Of a stretch of 64,000 nucleotides of DNA, positions 53,510-63,926 are shown piece after piece. The notes beneath the pieces were generated by a model. The model was not told where the DNA came from and did not search any database. It was given only the letters and a program-made list of their open reading frames with translations. Within the stretch, counting starts at the first letter, position 1. The number at the start of each line of letters is the position of its first letter. Source of the stretch: Heliopora coerulea. Lineage: Eukaryota > Cnidaria > Anthozoa > Scleralcyonacea > Helioporidae. The stretch is taken from the NCBI GenBank assembly GCA_030142905.1, contig JASJOG010000010.1, forward strand, positions 757,501 through 821,500, read 5' to 3'. Position numbers and translations under genes: made by a program.

Positions 53510-53935
53510 TTAAGGTGAGTGGCCCCGAGCGATTTTATCGCCTAACGTCGATAGTTTATCAGAAATTGATTTCCCCACGTTCAAAACAATTGTTTTACAA
53601 GCAGGATTTGATGCCTTCTCAGACAAACTGACATCACCTGGAATTTCTTCCTCTCTTGTATTTTTGCATCGAGGAGGCTCGACTAACGTACGGTCAGACT
53701 GCCAATCCATGGTGAAGTAACTACCTGAAATATACGAAAAGAAACTTCGACGTTTCGAGCGAAGGCCCCACCCTACTAACTTCCCAACGAAGGGCCTTCG
53801 CTCGAAACGTCGAAGTTTCTTTTCGTATATTTCAGGTAGTTGCTTCACCCAAAGTTATCGCATCTTGTTATCCTCGACTACCTACACTGGCACCCATTGC
53901 TCAAGATTTTATTGCCAATCCATGGGACTATCTAT
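53510..53935 (-). pseudogene. Unidentified coding-like fragment split by a small PLE insertion
   Basis: Outside the insertion the minus strand reads AGIDSPMDWQSDRTLVEPPR, CKNTREEEIPGDVSLSEKAS and VGKSISDKLSTLGDKIARGH, ending in a stop. Composition is protein-like. I do not recognise it; a retroelement gag is possible. The target duplication falls in the MDWQ codons, so the fragment predates the insertion. Confidence 0.35.
53713..53912. mobile_element. 200-bp miniature inverted PLE terminus with 13-bp target duplication
   Basis: Flanked by perfect 13-bp repeats TGCCAATCCATGG (53700-53712, 53913-53925). It is the outer part of the 22-kb PLE arm in two facing copies ('ACTACCTGAAATATACGAAA' and complement) joined by 'GGCCCCACCCTACTAACTTC', plus the same end sequence 'ACCTACACTGGCACCCATTG'. 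The arms include CGAAACGTC, the 3' half of a hammerhead. Confidence 0.85.
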
Positions 53936-54945
53936 TCCAGCTGGTTATGATCGTTTAGGATCGCTAATGTCCTGTTAGACCGCTGCGAGCAACTGTCTCA
54001 TGTAAAAAAGAACAAGGATTTGTATGGACGGCGATCTCAAGTCGTGTTGATCTGACTTCATATTGGTCACATGTAATCAACTACTAAGTATTACGACGTA
54101 ATATAAGGTACTAATATAAAAGAATAAAGAAAAATTAAATCAATCACCGATTGCAATTGACCCCCGCGCAACACATTGGTCTGGTGACGTGTCAGAGAAT
54201 CTAAATTGCTGTGTCCAATCATCAAGCATAGCAAAGGGGAAGAAAAGGTACTACCGATGCATGGTTTGTTTGATGAGATGAGATCATAATCTTCTTATCC
54301 TATTTATGTTATCGGCATGTTAATATTTCCGATTTCGTATGAGAGTCAAACACAAAGCGATTAACAAGTGTTTCAACAAAATATAGCAAAACGGAGGCTT
54401 AATGCACCCCTCCCCCCAATTTCTGTGATTGATCGTGTTATTGCCAGAAATACCACTCAGTGCATCTTAGAATGCTTTAGAATTAGCCTTAAAGGACCTA
54501 AAATACAAATTTCTTGGCCTGGTTTTCATTAGTGGCATAAGAATAGCATACCGACATTCGTAAGTGCAGTACTTCATGGTTGGTTTATTCCTTTGTACTT
54601 GGGAAGTACAAAGAGTTAAATTGTCAGTGATGTGCTAATTGTACTTGGGTGTGTCATTATGATTATACTTTCGTCGCTCTTAAAACCAACCTTTACTTGT
54701 AGGTTTTTCTGAATGTAACAATTCCCTATTGCCACACTTTGCGCTCATTGACAGCCCCTAAAAATTTACGGTCTTGCCAAGCTACTATTTACTCTAAGAT
54801 TAAGAATGACTAAAAAAAAAAAAAACCTAAGAATATTCGAAGCTATTAAAACAGTTATGTTTAATTGATGAGATACTTTCGTTATTTTTTAGTCTTTCAA
54901 CAATTATTTATGTTTTAAGCAATTCAAACTCTTCTCAGCACGTTA

Positions 54946-55620
54946 GGCCCAGTTCAAACGTCAAGCTTATCATGTTACACACTTAGTTGTTTTCAGTCTT
55001 CGTGAAAGAGCGTGATGATTTCTTGGATATTGCAATGACGAACCGAAATTAAAAACTGTAATACAAGAGAACAAAAATGTGATCACATTAAGCATGCTTG
55101 AGCGTGCTACGACACGAAGGAAGATGTTGCTGTTAAATAGCCTGATCAACATTTGGAAGTGCACATTAAACTTAAGATGACTTCACTTCAAAATCATTTT
55201 GTCCCAAACCATCATTCTTCTCCTCAAACCACCTCGTCTTCTTTGAAGACAGAATATCGATTTACGTTGGTATAAAAATGGTGAGAAAAATATTTTTGAT
55301 TTCCAGAACACTTGTTCTTCGTCTTCCCGACCATTGATGATGTCATATAAGCAGGTCGAAGAGGCTGCCAAAGTTATGACATGGTTACTAAATACGTTTT
55401 TGTATCATATTTCTGCTCGCTCCAGTTCCTCTCGGTCACCTGAATTGGGTTCGGCACATGATAAGCTCGACATCTGAAACCATAAGACGGTCGAGCTTAA
55501 CATTAGGCTCAAGTCCAATTCAAATTGCCAAACTTAATTGACTCAGACGTCGAACTTATCATGTGCTTAATACCTTGAATTAGGTTCGGCACATCATTAG
55601 CTCGACCTTTGAACTGGGCC
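54946..55620. mobile_element. Harbinger-like MITE with TTA target duplication
   Basis: 675 bp, ends GGCCCAGTTCAAACGTC and (in reverse) GGCCCAGTTCAAAGGTCGAG, flanked by TTA (54943-54945, 55621-55623). Subterminal 'GTCGAGCTTATCATGTGC' motifs recur in both orientations at 54960, 55460-55480, 55550 and 55590. No transposase; frames inside are short. Confidence 0.8.
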
Positions 55621-56861
55621 TTAGAGAAAATGACATATACCAGTTCCCAGATTTACAATCACACCATTTTCAGTGTACTTTAAAACACATGTAGTCTAAC
55701 ATCACACATTGTATGTCTCACAGCGTATTATTGTTTTAAAAGCTTACTTGATTAAGTTAAATATGCCTTTTCCAAATCTAATCACTTTGATAAAACCAGC
55801 TTACTTAGCAGTAAGTATCTTTAAAATACCTTATACGTTGTAGAATGTATTTGAGCATGGCTATGCATGATGCGCTCACGGCGAATACGGGTCTTAAGCA
55901 AGCTAGGACAACGATGGTGATAAATAACCAAATTTTTAGAACTGATCCGAAGCTACGGATAACTGATGTCATATTGGATTCTAGATGTTTGTTTTTGAGC
56001 CATCTTGAAATTATCTATTGGCATTGTTTAATAATTTGACATTAAACTCTTCCAACAACTGTCGCCGCTTAAGTAGTTTACGTCGTCCGGGCAAAAGGAT
56101 ATACAGGTACTCCAAAAGATGTTGTATGCAGAACGAAGACAGTATCGGAATTCCTCTTGGAACTGTTTGTTTCGCGTGAAAAATTCTATTGTATGAAGGA
56201 AGTCATCGTTGGTGTTTCCGTTGTGTTTGCTTAAAGGACATTGGTAACACTTTTCAGTCGACAGTGCATTGAAAGAACATGTATGAATAATCTTCGATAT
56301 GGTGTTTGTTTTTCCTGGATGTCCGTACATTGTGAACAAAATCAATGAAACGTCCTTTAAAAATATTCAGTTATCCGCCATCTTGAAGAAATTCCCGATA
56401 TGCAAATTTATACAAGAATACATGCGATGACGTCAAGTGCAGGGTAAATGCAACAAGAGCAATTGTCAGCTCTTGTAAATCGTCGCAAATGTGCTACTGT
56501 TGTTAATACCAAAATACTATCATAAATCAAGTTTGGTTAGCTTGCGGCAACAGGCATTTTTTTCCTGCTGTGTAACAACTATTCACGTATATTTACATGA
56601 AAAGGCTAGTATAGGTGCATAAAGATGACTGCATCAACCTTCGATTACAGACCTTATCTTATTCTGTATTATTTTCGTCGCATATTGCGCACTACAAAAT
56701 TTTTTGTAGTTTTATTTCCATCCCAATTGAGGCTGTGATAAAATTTTAAGGACGAATGCTTGTATTGCCTTCAAATATAGAAAAATACAAGACAAGTTAC
56801 GTAAGATGTAACTTTGCACGACCTCCCGTATTTATAATACTTCACGTACTAAATTACAGTC

Positions 56862-57254
56862 ATGTATTGTCGTGTTCATGGTTATAACAGCGATAGCCGA
56901 AAAATGTCAGAGTAAATAATTAGTTTCTTTTCTTTTCCTCGTGGTAAAAGTACGGAAATGCATAAGGCTTAGATTAAATTTTGCTAGCGCAAAGTGTTCA
57001 AGCCTTCAGTTTGTACAAGGATCTGTAAAGTCCATTTTGCCGAGGATACCTACTATCCCTCATATTCGCCCAAGTTTCTGCGGTTAATAACATGTAAGGA
57101 AAAATTTGTGTTGCGTATGAAGAAAGACGCGCTATCGGCACTAAACAAACCTAGGACATACGCTACTACTAGCACATTTACATCGAGGAAAATAAGGAGA
57201 CTTACCGAGAAGAGACGTCGAGATAAGACAATTCAACGCTCGATTTCATTTTAA
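56862..57254 (+). pseudogene. THAP-type zinc finger fragment, inactivated
   Basis: From ATG 56862 a single frame of about 130 codons reads MYCRVHGYNSDSRKMSE, then ISFFSFPRGK, KFC, and VCTRICKVHFAEDTYYPSYS. These follow the THAP zinc-finger plan (C...C near the start, F.FP, W, then C..HF). Three in-frame stops lie at 56913, 56970 (where the family has its conserved Trp) and 56985. The C-terminal part is basic (TSRKIRRLTEKRRRDKTIQR). Either a broken host THAP gene or part of a P-element-like transposon. Confidence 0.65.
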
Positions 57255-59030
57255 TATTATACTGGTTTTAACTGGCTCGGATAGTTGTTGATAACTTGAT
57301 ATAGTATTTACATTTCCGTTTTTTAACTGAGTTAATTCCTTCCATTATTCAAATATCTGTGAATCTCCACGACTTAGACATGTCAGATTTGTCAACGGAT
57401 GAAAAAATCCGACGACTGAAGGAAAAGGTCGTCACACTGTTGAAGGGCTGCTGCGCCTGATGCAGTCGAAGTTGGCGTCGAACGAAATGCATCATCTTCA
57501 AATGAATCCCTAAAACGACTTTCTACAATATATAAAAACTTCTATAATCTTCGTTTATGAGGTGCAGTGCCCACATTTCCACCAACCTTGCCAAGACACT
57601 GAAGTTGCCAAGTACTTTCGTACTTAGAGGCGGCGAAGTCGGGGGGGATGCGAGGGCTGTAGCTCCCCTACTTTTTTCCAAATGTAATGTTGAAACAACT
57701 ACGCTTTAAAACACTTGTGAAATTTCTCAGAGAAGCATACAAAATGCTGTATTTTTATCTCAAGATCCCCCCCCCCCCTCATGTAATTCAGCTTTACCGT
57801 CCCTGATACTTCAAACGCTTCATCAACCTCTTTGGCTGAAGATGACTCAACTTTCAAAATAATTTTCGTCAACGCCAGGACTCGTGTTTTCCGTCGGTAA
57901 GGTTCAATTTTGGTTGAGTGAGACTTCCCTCACTTGGTTATTTTGAATCTCGTCCGCAAAAATGCTGAATAGCAACTAAGTTTTCCAAACAACTTACAAA
58001 CGTACGCCACACTAAGATCACAAAGAGACTTGTTTTGCTTTCTACCCTGCTTTTGACGTGATAAGGGTAACCTGACCAGAAGATAATTTTGCGAGAAGTT
58101 CCTTCAAGATGCCGGCTACCGCATATAATTACGCCGAAATTATTGGTTTTTTACTCAAACTTGCGCGAGTTTCATGGCAAATTAATGTGATATTTTCACT
58201 AACATGATTACGGAAGACTAAAATATGCAATTTTTTGTTGCAAATGTCCTTTAAGTTCCTTACTAAGTTGACGCGGGCCTACTTTGATTTCAAGTTCAAG
58301 CCGTCAAAAGCCTACTTTGATTTCAAGTTCAAGCCGTGGCCAGAAAGCAGAGCTCGGAATCAGCGATCTCCACTGTACTAATCCGATATTCTACCAACTG
58401 AAATGCATCGCCAATGGCCAAACTTAAGAGAAGTCCATGGAAAGATTGTGCTTGTTTAGATTGTGCGCTGCCTCTGAACCTTAATGATTTTCTTACGGTC
58501 TAGCTGCTACTAACATCGGTGTTATAGCTCAGAGTAACACAATTCGCAAACATTTTCAAGATATTACCTGCTTATTCCTCAGTCCATATCTACTCCTAAC
58601 ACAAGCGCATAAAAACTGAAGGAGTAATGACTTGTAGTTTTGAAAGTATACATTAGTTAATCTCTTGATTCATTGACCCTTGAACAACAGCCACTTTCTC
58701 TTATGAAGTTTGTAATTCAGGGCAGAGGGTGAATTGTTTGGTTTTAATTTAATCACTTACACCAACCTCCCTCACCTAATCTACATCATAAACAATGTTT
58801 AAAAGGTCCCACGAAAGCTTTAGTAGATTTAACCCTAAAAGATGGTGATTTCCCCTGGAATTAAATATGGCCAGTTTGACGACCACGGCACTGCGGTAGT
58901 TATTTGGACTCGAACACTCAAGGTCGCGGAGTTTGAATCATTGTTTTGTTTTTTCGCGTTCCTATCCAGGTGATTTTGAAACACGAAGGAGCAAGTTTTC
59001 CATACATTATTCTTATTGCACAAGATTCAC
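57255..59030. other. Non-coding, with a C-rich/G-rich decayed element
   Basis: 57638-57785 holds 'GTCGGGGGGGATGCGAGGG' and a run of 14 C, similar in style to the hAT MITE at 7.6 kb. At 58270-58340 a 37-bp segment ('AAGCCTACTTTGATTTCAAG') is tandemly duplicated. No gene recognised. Confidence 0.4.
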
Positions 59031-59034
59031 AATA

Positions 59035-60000
59035 CAGTGGAACCTGTTCATAACGGCCCTGTATTAAGCGGCCACCTTCTATTAAGCGGCCAGTTTACAC
59101 TGTCCCGAATTTTTGTTCATGCACACGCTGTAATTGTTAGCTATATTAAGCGACCACCTCTATTAAGCGGCCGCGGTCACCCTTTAGCGGTCCCATGTTT
59201 GTCTTTCTTTGTTCTTTTTACCTGCATTAAGCGGCCACCCTTGAACGGAAACCCAAAATCGCATGTCTTTTCATGCGGTATTTTCTTGTGTCCGATTGTG
59301 TTTAAGAAGCGATCCATCATCACTACAGAATTGGCAAAGCTAATGCTTATAATTAACAGTTCATATGGTTAATACTTTCCAGATGTCAGCAATGAGCTGC
59401 AGAACAAAATCACGGGATGCAAAAAATATTGTTTCGAATCTGCTTTCCTCTAGCTCTACTTAAAATTCCTTTTTTTAGAAGCTTGCTCTTAAGCAGTGTG
59501 ATTGAGGAAGAATGGCCTTCAAACGCATACTTGAACGAGATTACCAGGCCATAACCCCCACCACTGTTAATGCGCTTGCCCTTTACAGTGACTTCCCGTT
59601 GCTCATTGGTTTGAATTTTATTTCCAACAGCGTTACTTTAGCAAAATTTCCGTTTTATCTGCACGTTGATCGTAAGAACTATGAAATGACGGAATGAGAT
59701 GTATGTCGTTGTGAACTGTAAGTCATAGAAATACTGCATAGTAGAGCAGAGGACAATTGATTGTACCTTTACATAACTTTACGTTTATTGCAACACTACA
59801 TTTACAAGTTAGCAACTCTGTTGAAAGTAAAGATCGCCTGAAAGAGCGTTGATTGTCTTATCGTTTGCTTGAATGCAATATTGTATGACAAGCTATTGAA
59901 ATTGGCATTTGACCATGCCCAGTGATTATTTTCAGTTATCCCATATTAAGTGGCCAGTTTCTAAAGTCCCAAGGGTGGTCGTTATGTACCGGTTCTACTG
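59035..60000. mobile_element. pogo/Tigger-like MITE
   Basis: 966 bp flanked by TA. Ends CAGTGGAACCTGTTCATAAC and (reverse) CAGTAGAACCGGTACATAAC. Subterminal 'ATTAAGCGGCCACC' units repeat at 59070, 59148, 59160 and 59225, with a diverged one at 59945. These termini are typical of pogo-type Tc1/mariner relatives. Interior frames (59016-59372, 59512-59697) show no transposase motif. Confidence 0.75.
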
Positions 60001-60357
60001 TATAATAAACGATATTTTCACCAGTGATAAATACAAAACCTACAATAATGACCTGGAACGATAAACATGGTTGAGAGTGTCTGGATAACATAGATTAATC
60101 CTCATCCTTCAAACAAGTGCCTCATATCTTTTGGCTATCATTGCAATGATCAGATTTTGATTCCTACCATTCAAATACCATATTCCCTATACTGGATCTA
60201 AACCTTACCCAGCCATTCTAACCCAGGGAAGGGCTAGTTGGAGAATTCGGGAGAATATCAGTCATCTTTACTAAGCTAGTGGTTTTATCTTAATCATTTA
60301 AGACTTTAAAATAAATTTCTGAACTGTATCAGTGGTTCACTTTATTATGTCTCTACA

Positions 60358-60560
60358 TCTATAACTGGATCTGGATCTGCGTCTGCATTTGCAATTGTGT
60401 TTAATCTGCATCTGTACCGGCATCTGTACTGCAATTGCGCGTGCACCTCTACCTGCACCTGTACCTATAACTATATACTTGTACATGTTTCAGTACTAGT
60501 ACCTATACCTTTATTTTTATCTTTTGTATCTGTATTTGAATCATCATTTGTATTGTACCT
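60358..60560. repeat. Degenerate hexanucleotide minisatellite (CTGCAT/CTGTAC)n
   Basis: Repeats of six-base CTGGAT, CTGCGT, CTGCAT, CTGTAC and ACCTGT units, strongly diverged. Confidence 0.7.
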
Positions 60561-60801
60561 GTAAAATCAAGCGTCTTTTTATGTTGATATAAAATGGTCA
60601 CGATATATGTATACTACTTCTTCAACTATTTTGTCAACATACTATTAAGACAGAAAGTTATCTCAGAAACGTTATTCAAAAAGTACACTTTGGAGGAGAT
60701 AATGAATGGGATTACACAGATGTAAACATCAGTATCTTCACAGTTGGAACAGAACTCGTGATTTTTTAATCGTTCCAAGCGTGGCATTTACCGACACTGA
60801 T

Positions 60802-60851
<50 letters not shown>

Positions 60852-60853
<2 letters not shown>

Positions 60854-60985
60854 AAGCGGTTTGAGCACTCTGTTCCCTTATCAATCTATGCTCGGTAGCG
60901 GTTTGAGCACCCTGGTCCCTTATCAATTCATGTTCGTTCCGACCTGCATTGATGAGCTGTGGCACAGCGAAACGTACGTCTGCAG

Positions 60986-60990
<5 letters not shown>
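60852..60990 (+). mobile_element. Small non-coding hammerhead repeat (second retrozyme-like family)
   Basis: 139 bp between TA tracts. It starts with two imperfect 42-bp direct repeats ('AGCGGTTTGAGCAC', 'CCCTTATCAAT'), continues 'CATGTTCGTTCCGACCTGCA' and ends with a hammerhead. A reversed, diverged copy forms the left part of the 38.9-kb element. No frame. Confidence 0.7.
60944..60985 (+). ncRNA. Hammerhead ribozyme, one core change (C3 to U)
   Basis: Helix I CUGCA with UGCAG. Core UUGAUGA. Helix II GCUG with CAGC, loop UGGCA. GAAA. Helix III is the loopless palindrome ACGU/ACGU. Cleavage after GUC would be expected, but C3 (paired with G8 in the active site) is U, which should severely reduce activity. 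All three helices are perfect. Confidence 0.75.
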
Positions 60991-61038
<48 letters not shown>

Positions 61039-61068
61039 AAGTACATACAGAAACATGGCATTTTCACT

Positions 61069-61316
61069 CAATTGTATATTGTAAGTGAACAATTTTGATG
61101 AAGGAAAATCTCGACTGCCCAGATACTTCGACTTTAAGACCCAACCGGGACGTGTTGCGAAAATTCAACTTTTGGCCTTCCTGCGGGGAATCGAACCTGC
61201 GACCCCGCGAATCTCGTGCAATGCTCTGCCAACTGAGCTACGGAGGCCGTCGCCAAGAGTATGGCCACAAGTTCAGTATTTATGAGGTGAGAATTACTTC
61301 ATCAAAATTGTTCACT

Positions 61317-61317
<1 letters not shown>
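61069..61317 (-). mobile_element. tRNA-derived SINE, second copy of the 36.2-kb family
   Basis: Minus-strand tRNA-like head (61174-61248) with A box TAGCTCAGTTGGCAGAGC and B box GGTTCGATTCC; acceptor arms GGCCTCC/GGAAGGCC nearly pair. The body runs to 'TTGTTCACTTAC' and an 'AAGTGAACAATTTTGAT' direct repeat recurs at both edges (61082-61098 and, in reverse, 61298-61316). Confidence 0.8.
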
Positions 61318-61348
<31 letters not shown>

Positions 61349-61450
61349 AATGTATATATATATGTATATATATACATACATACATATATATTTGCATATA
61401 TGTATGTATAATATAATATATATGTATAATATATGTATGATATATGTGTG
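61318..61450. repeat. TA/TATG microsatellite
   Basis: Mixed TA, TATG and TACA units after the SINE. Confidence 0.9.
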
Positions 61451-62025
61451 TATGGAAAGCACTTAAAGAATGTATGAAATTCCATAACTTCAGTGACAAG
61501 GACGACAGCCTGCACATATTACACACAGCATATAATATATAATATTACACACTTTATAATGATGTGAAGTTGACACGTGAACAAATTCTTGTGTAACACA
61601 TTTATTCAATCTTGTCATTAATTTTGCAAATCATCTTGGAAGAAACCAATGTTTACAATGCATCATTTAGTTGTCCAAGATAATGACTGCATTTCTTTAA
61701 TGCGCATTAATGCATACTGCATATTATTGTCGATTGTTAAAGAACTTGGTCTAGATGAAGCAAATCTACAAGCAGTTGTTATCGGCACATGTTTTTGGAA
61801 AAATTTTATGGCTGTATTCATACTAATCCATATTTGGAATAATCAAGCTTAACTTTGATCATATACTATATCAGGTTTAACAGTAAGTGTAACCGTAAAT
61901 TTTTTGATATAAATCCATAAACTAAAAGTTACCCAACCCTTCTCAAGCTGGTCCAGCCTCTGTTGAAAGGACACCTCTGCTAAGGGGACACCTCGCCTGG
62001 TACCCGTGGGTATCTCCTTAATGGA
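61451..62025. other. Non-coding, possible pogo-like end
   Basis: No gene recognised. 'CTCTGTTGAAAGGACACCTC' and 'TAAGGGGACACCTCGCC' (61960-62000) recall the GGACACCTC subterminal units of pogo/Tigger-like elements. Confidence 0.35.
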
Positions 62026-62299
62026 GGTTTACGTATACGTATACGAATGCGTATATGTATGTAAGTGTACATTTTCGCAGAGGTTTTACGCATGCGCATT
62101 CTCAAATGCATATGTTATTTGCACATGCATGTATATGTATACGTATCCCTACAATTAATATATGCATATGCATACGTATATGTGTGCGTACATCTACATG
62201 TATATGTATCCCTTCAAATAACATATGCTTATAGATATGTATACGTATATGTTTAAGCACGTGTATGTGCATATGTATATACGTATACGTATATGTATA

Positions 62300-62337
<38 letters not shown>
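62026..62337. repeat. Low-complexity TATAYG/TATGYA region ending in (TA)n
   Basis: Alternating purine-pyrimidine units TACGTATA, TATGCATA and ACATGTATATG, then a (TA)n tract at 62287-62337. Frames are tyrosine/valine runs and not genes. Confidence 0.85.
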
Positions 62338-62338
<1 letters not shown>

Positions 62339-62383
62339 CTACAGACGGAACCGTTTCGGCCTATTGGACCTCATCAGTGTAGT
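62338..62383 (-). ncRNA. Hammerhead ribozyme, distal copy
   Basis: Helix I ACUACA/UGUAGU, core CUGAUGA, helix II GGUC with GGCC (one G-U pair), loop CAAUA, GAAA, helix III ACGG/CCGU with UU loop, cleavage after GUC. Differs from the proximal copy by one base in helix II that is still paired. Confidence 0.87.
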
Positions 62384-62567
62384 GCTGATGAGCAGGATGG
62401 AGTAGCCTACATTATATAGGCAACTCAAATGTCCCACGCTTGTGGTACATCTAAGCCATGCCAGACCGCTCTAACTAGAGACTAGTGAGCGTGCGCAAAT
62501 GCACTGTCGGCATGACTCATCCTGTAGAGCGCTCAATATGAACCAAGAGACCATAGAGCAATATCTA

Positions 62568-62613
62568 ACTACAGACGGAACCGTTTCGGCCTATTGGGCC
62601 TCATCAGTGTAGT
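62568..62613 (-). ncRNA. Hammerhead ribozyme, proximal copy
   Basis: Same fold with helix II GGCC/GGCC and loop CAAUA. All invariant bases are present. It lies 230 nt from the distal copy, and only one base in the core-helix region differs from the 39.1-kb ribozyme (loop CAGUA). Confidence 0.88.
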
Positions 62614-62637
62614 GCTGATGAGCAGGATGGAGTAGCC

Positions 62638-62640
<3 letters not shown>

Positions 62641-62691
<51 letters not shown>

Positions 62692-62930
62692 CATACATGT
62701 GTGTGTGTGTGTGACGTATACGTATATATAAGTGGATATTGATATGGATATTGATATGGACATGGGTATGGATATGTGTATGCATATATGTATGTGTATA
62801 TGTAAGTGTATACGTATATGCATATACATGTCTATGAATGTGAATGTGTATGTGCATGTATAGATACATATCTATATCCATATATATATTACATTGCATT
62901 ATATTATATTATATTATATCACATTATATT
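62641..62930. repeat. (TA)n, (GT)n and GATATGGA/TATG repeats
   Basis: TA tract 62641-62684, GT run, then GGATATTGATAT units, TATG units and ATATT units. No gene. Confidence 0.9.
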
Positions 62931-63600
62931 TCCAATTTGCATGAGAAGCCATGCTATAACCAGTTAGTGATATATATGGATAAAAGTAACACAGTGCCAA
63001 AAAAAAGGTAAATTAGTCCCAAAAAAGAGAATTCAGTGCAAATTACCTATTATCTTCACTGAGTTGTCTTGAAATTCCACTACTCTAAGCCAATCAGAAT
63101 CGAGAAATTTTCTCATCTATATTATCAAACAAGATAAAATGTTAACATTTTTAAAGGCAGGTTTATTTACACAATTTACATCTGAAAATTCTTAATTGTA
63201 ATATTAACAGAGTCCTCAATATTCTTAAAAAAGTGAAGTTTAAATTTTAACTGAAATTTCCCCAAAATGTTTTTTTATAACGCACAAAATTCCGAAAAAT
63301 ACCTACGTAGTCGCACGAGACAGACAACTAAGCATTTGACTCAGAGGTAAAAAAACTTTAGTGGCAATGATTACGACATGTATACTCTTCTAGGGTTAAG
63401 AAATGGTCTCGAGAGATATCTCCACTCTCCACTATACAACAAAGATCTGAGAGCTGTGACGATATCTGATAGCCCAGAGTTCAGAAGGTGAAACATTGAA
63501 CTTTTCGCAAAAATTAAAACATACTCACAAAAGAGGGTAAAGAAAACGTGAAGTACAAACCACTGCCTGAGCCTTAAAACATTGTCAAGCTTAAAACTAG
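62931..63600. other. Non-coding, unassigned
   Basis: No frame, tRNA or terminal structure recognised. Confidence 0.4.
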
Positions 63601-63609
63601 AGATGCATT

Positions 63610-63926
63610 ACATTGTTGGACTACAACAGCATACAGGATGTCTGGTTTCACATTATCTTATATTGGTGTCGTCGTGGTGGAGAAGATCAACGAAATTTGA
63701 CAAAAAAACAGCTTCATGTTCATACCAAAGATTTGACTGGGAAATATCGGAAGATAACACAGCAAATCTTCAAAAGTCACCAAAAAAGGATAATGACTCT
63801 GGAAATTTTCAACATATGGGCCAAATGCTCAAGGCACAACAAGAAAATGATGGGCATAGTATCCTAAAGTTCTACACGATGAAGTTGAATTCATCATGCA
63901 AAGCATTATTCCAACCTCCGCGATAA
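63610..63926 (+). pseudogene. Crypton/DUF3504 recombinase fragment
   Basis: One frame reads DVWFHIILYWCRRGGEDQRN, LTKKQLHVHTKDLTGKYRKI and KSHQK. A neighbouring frame continues KKDNDSG...M and YTMKLNSSCKALFQPPR. Together they follow the DUF3504 (KIAA1958-like) middle region, 'FxxCRRGRE..R.L.K..........Y.....TKNHQ' then 'KLN..C.ALFQ.P', where the RRG Arg would be the first catalytic residue. A frameshift near 63780 separates the two. It covers the very part deleted from the relic at 40.7-41.5 kb. It may continue beyond the window. Confidence 0.65.

Larger units (their letters stand above)
60800..61036. repeat. (TA)n tracts on both sides of a hammerhead repeat
   Basis: TA tracts 60805-60851 and 60991-61034 exactly enclose the element below. 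The minus-strand frame through them is not a gene. Confidence 0.9.
62338..62640 (-). mobile_element. Dimer-like hammerhead retrozyme, 230-nt unit
   Basis: Two hammerheads in the same (minus) orientation are separated so that their predicted cleavage points (62343/62344 and 62573/62574) are exactly 230 nt apart. About 60 nt of the repeat unit follows the second ribozyme before a (TA)n tract; the other side also meets (TA)n. There is no open frame. This tandem, more-than-one-unit arrangement is what small metazoan retrozymes show. The transcript would self-cleave into a 230-nt RNA suited to circularisation. Confidence 0.82.

Noticed and set aside
59016..59372. 118-codon frame with repeated KRPP/LLSG words
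   Set aside because: It is translated from the repeated ATTAAGCGGCC units of a pogo-like MITE and shows no transposase motif.
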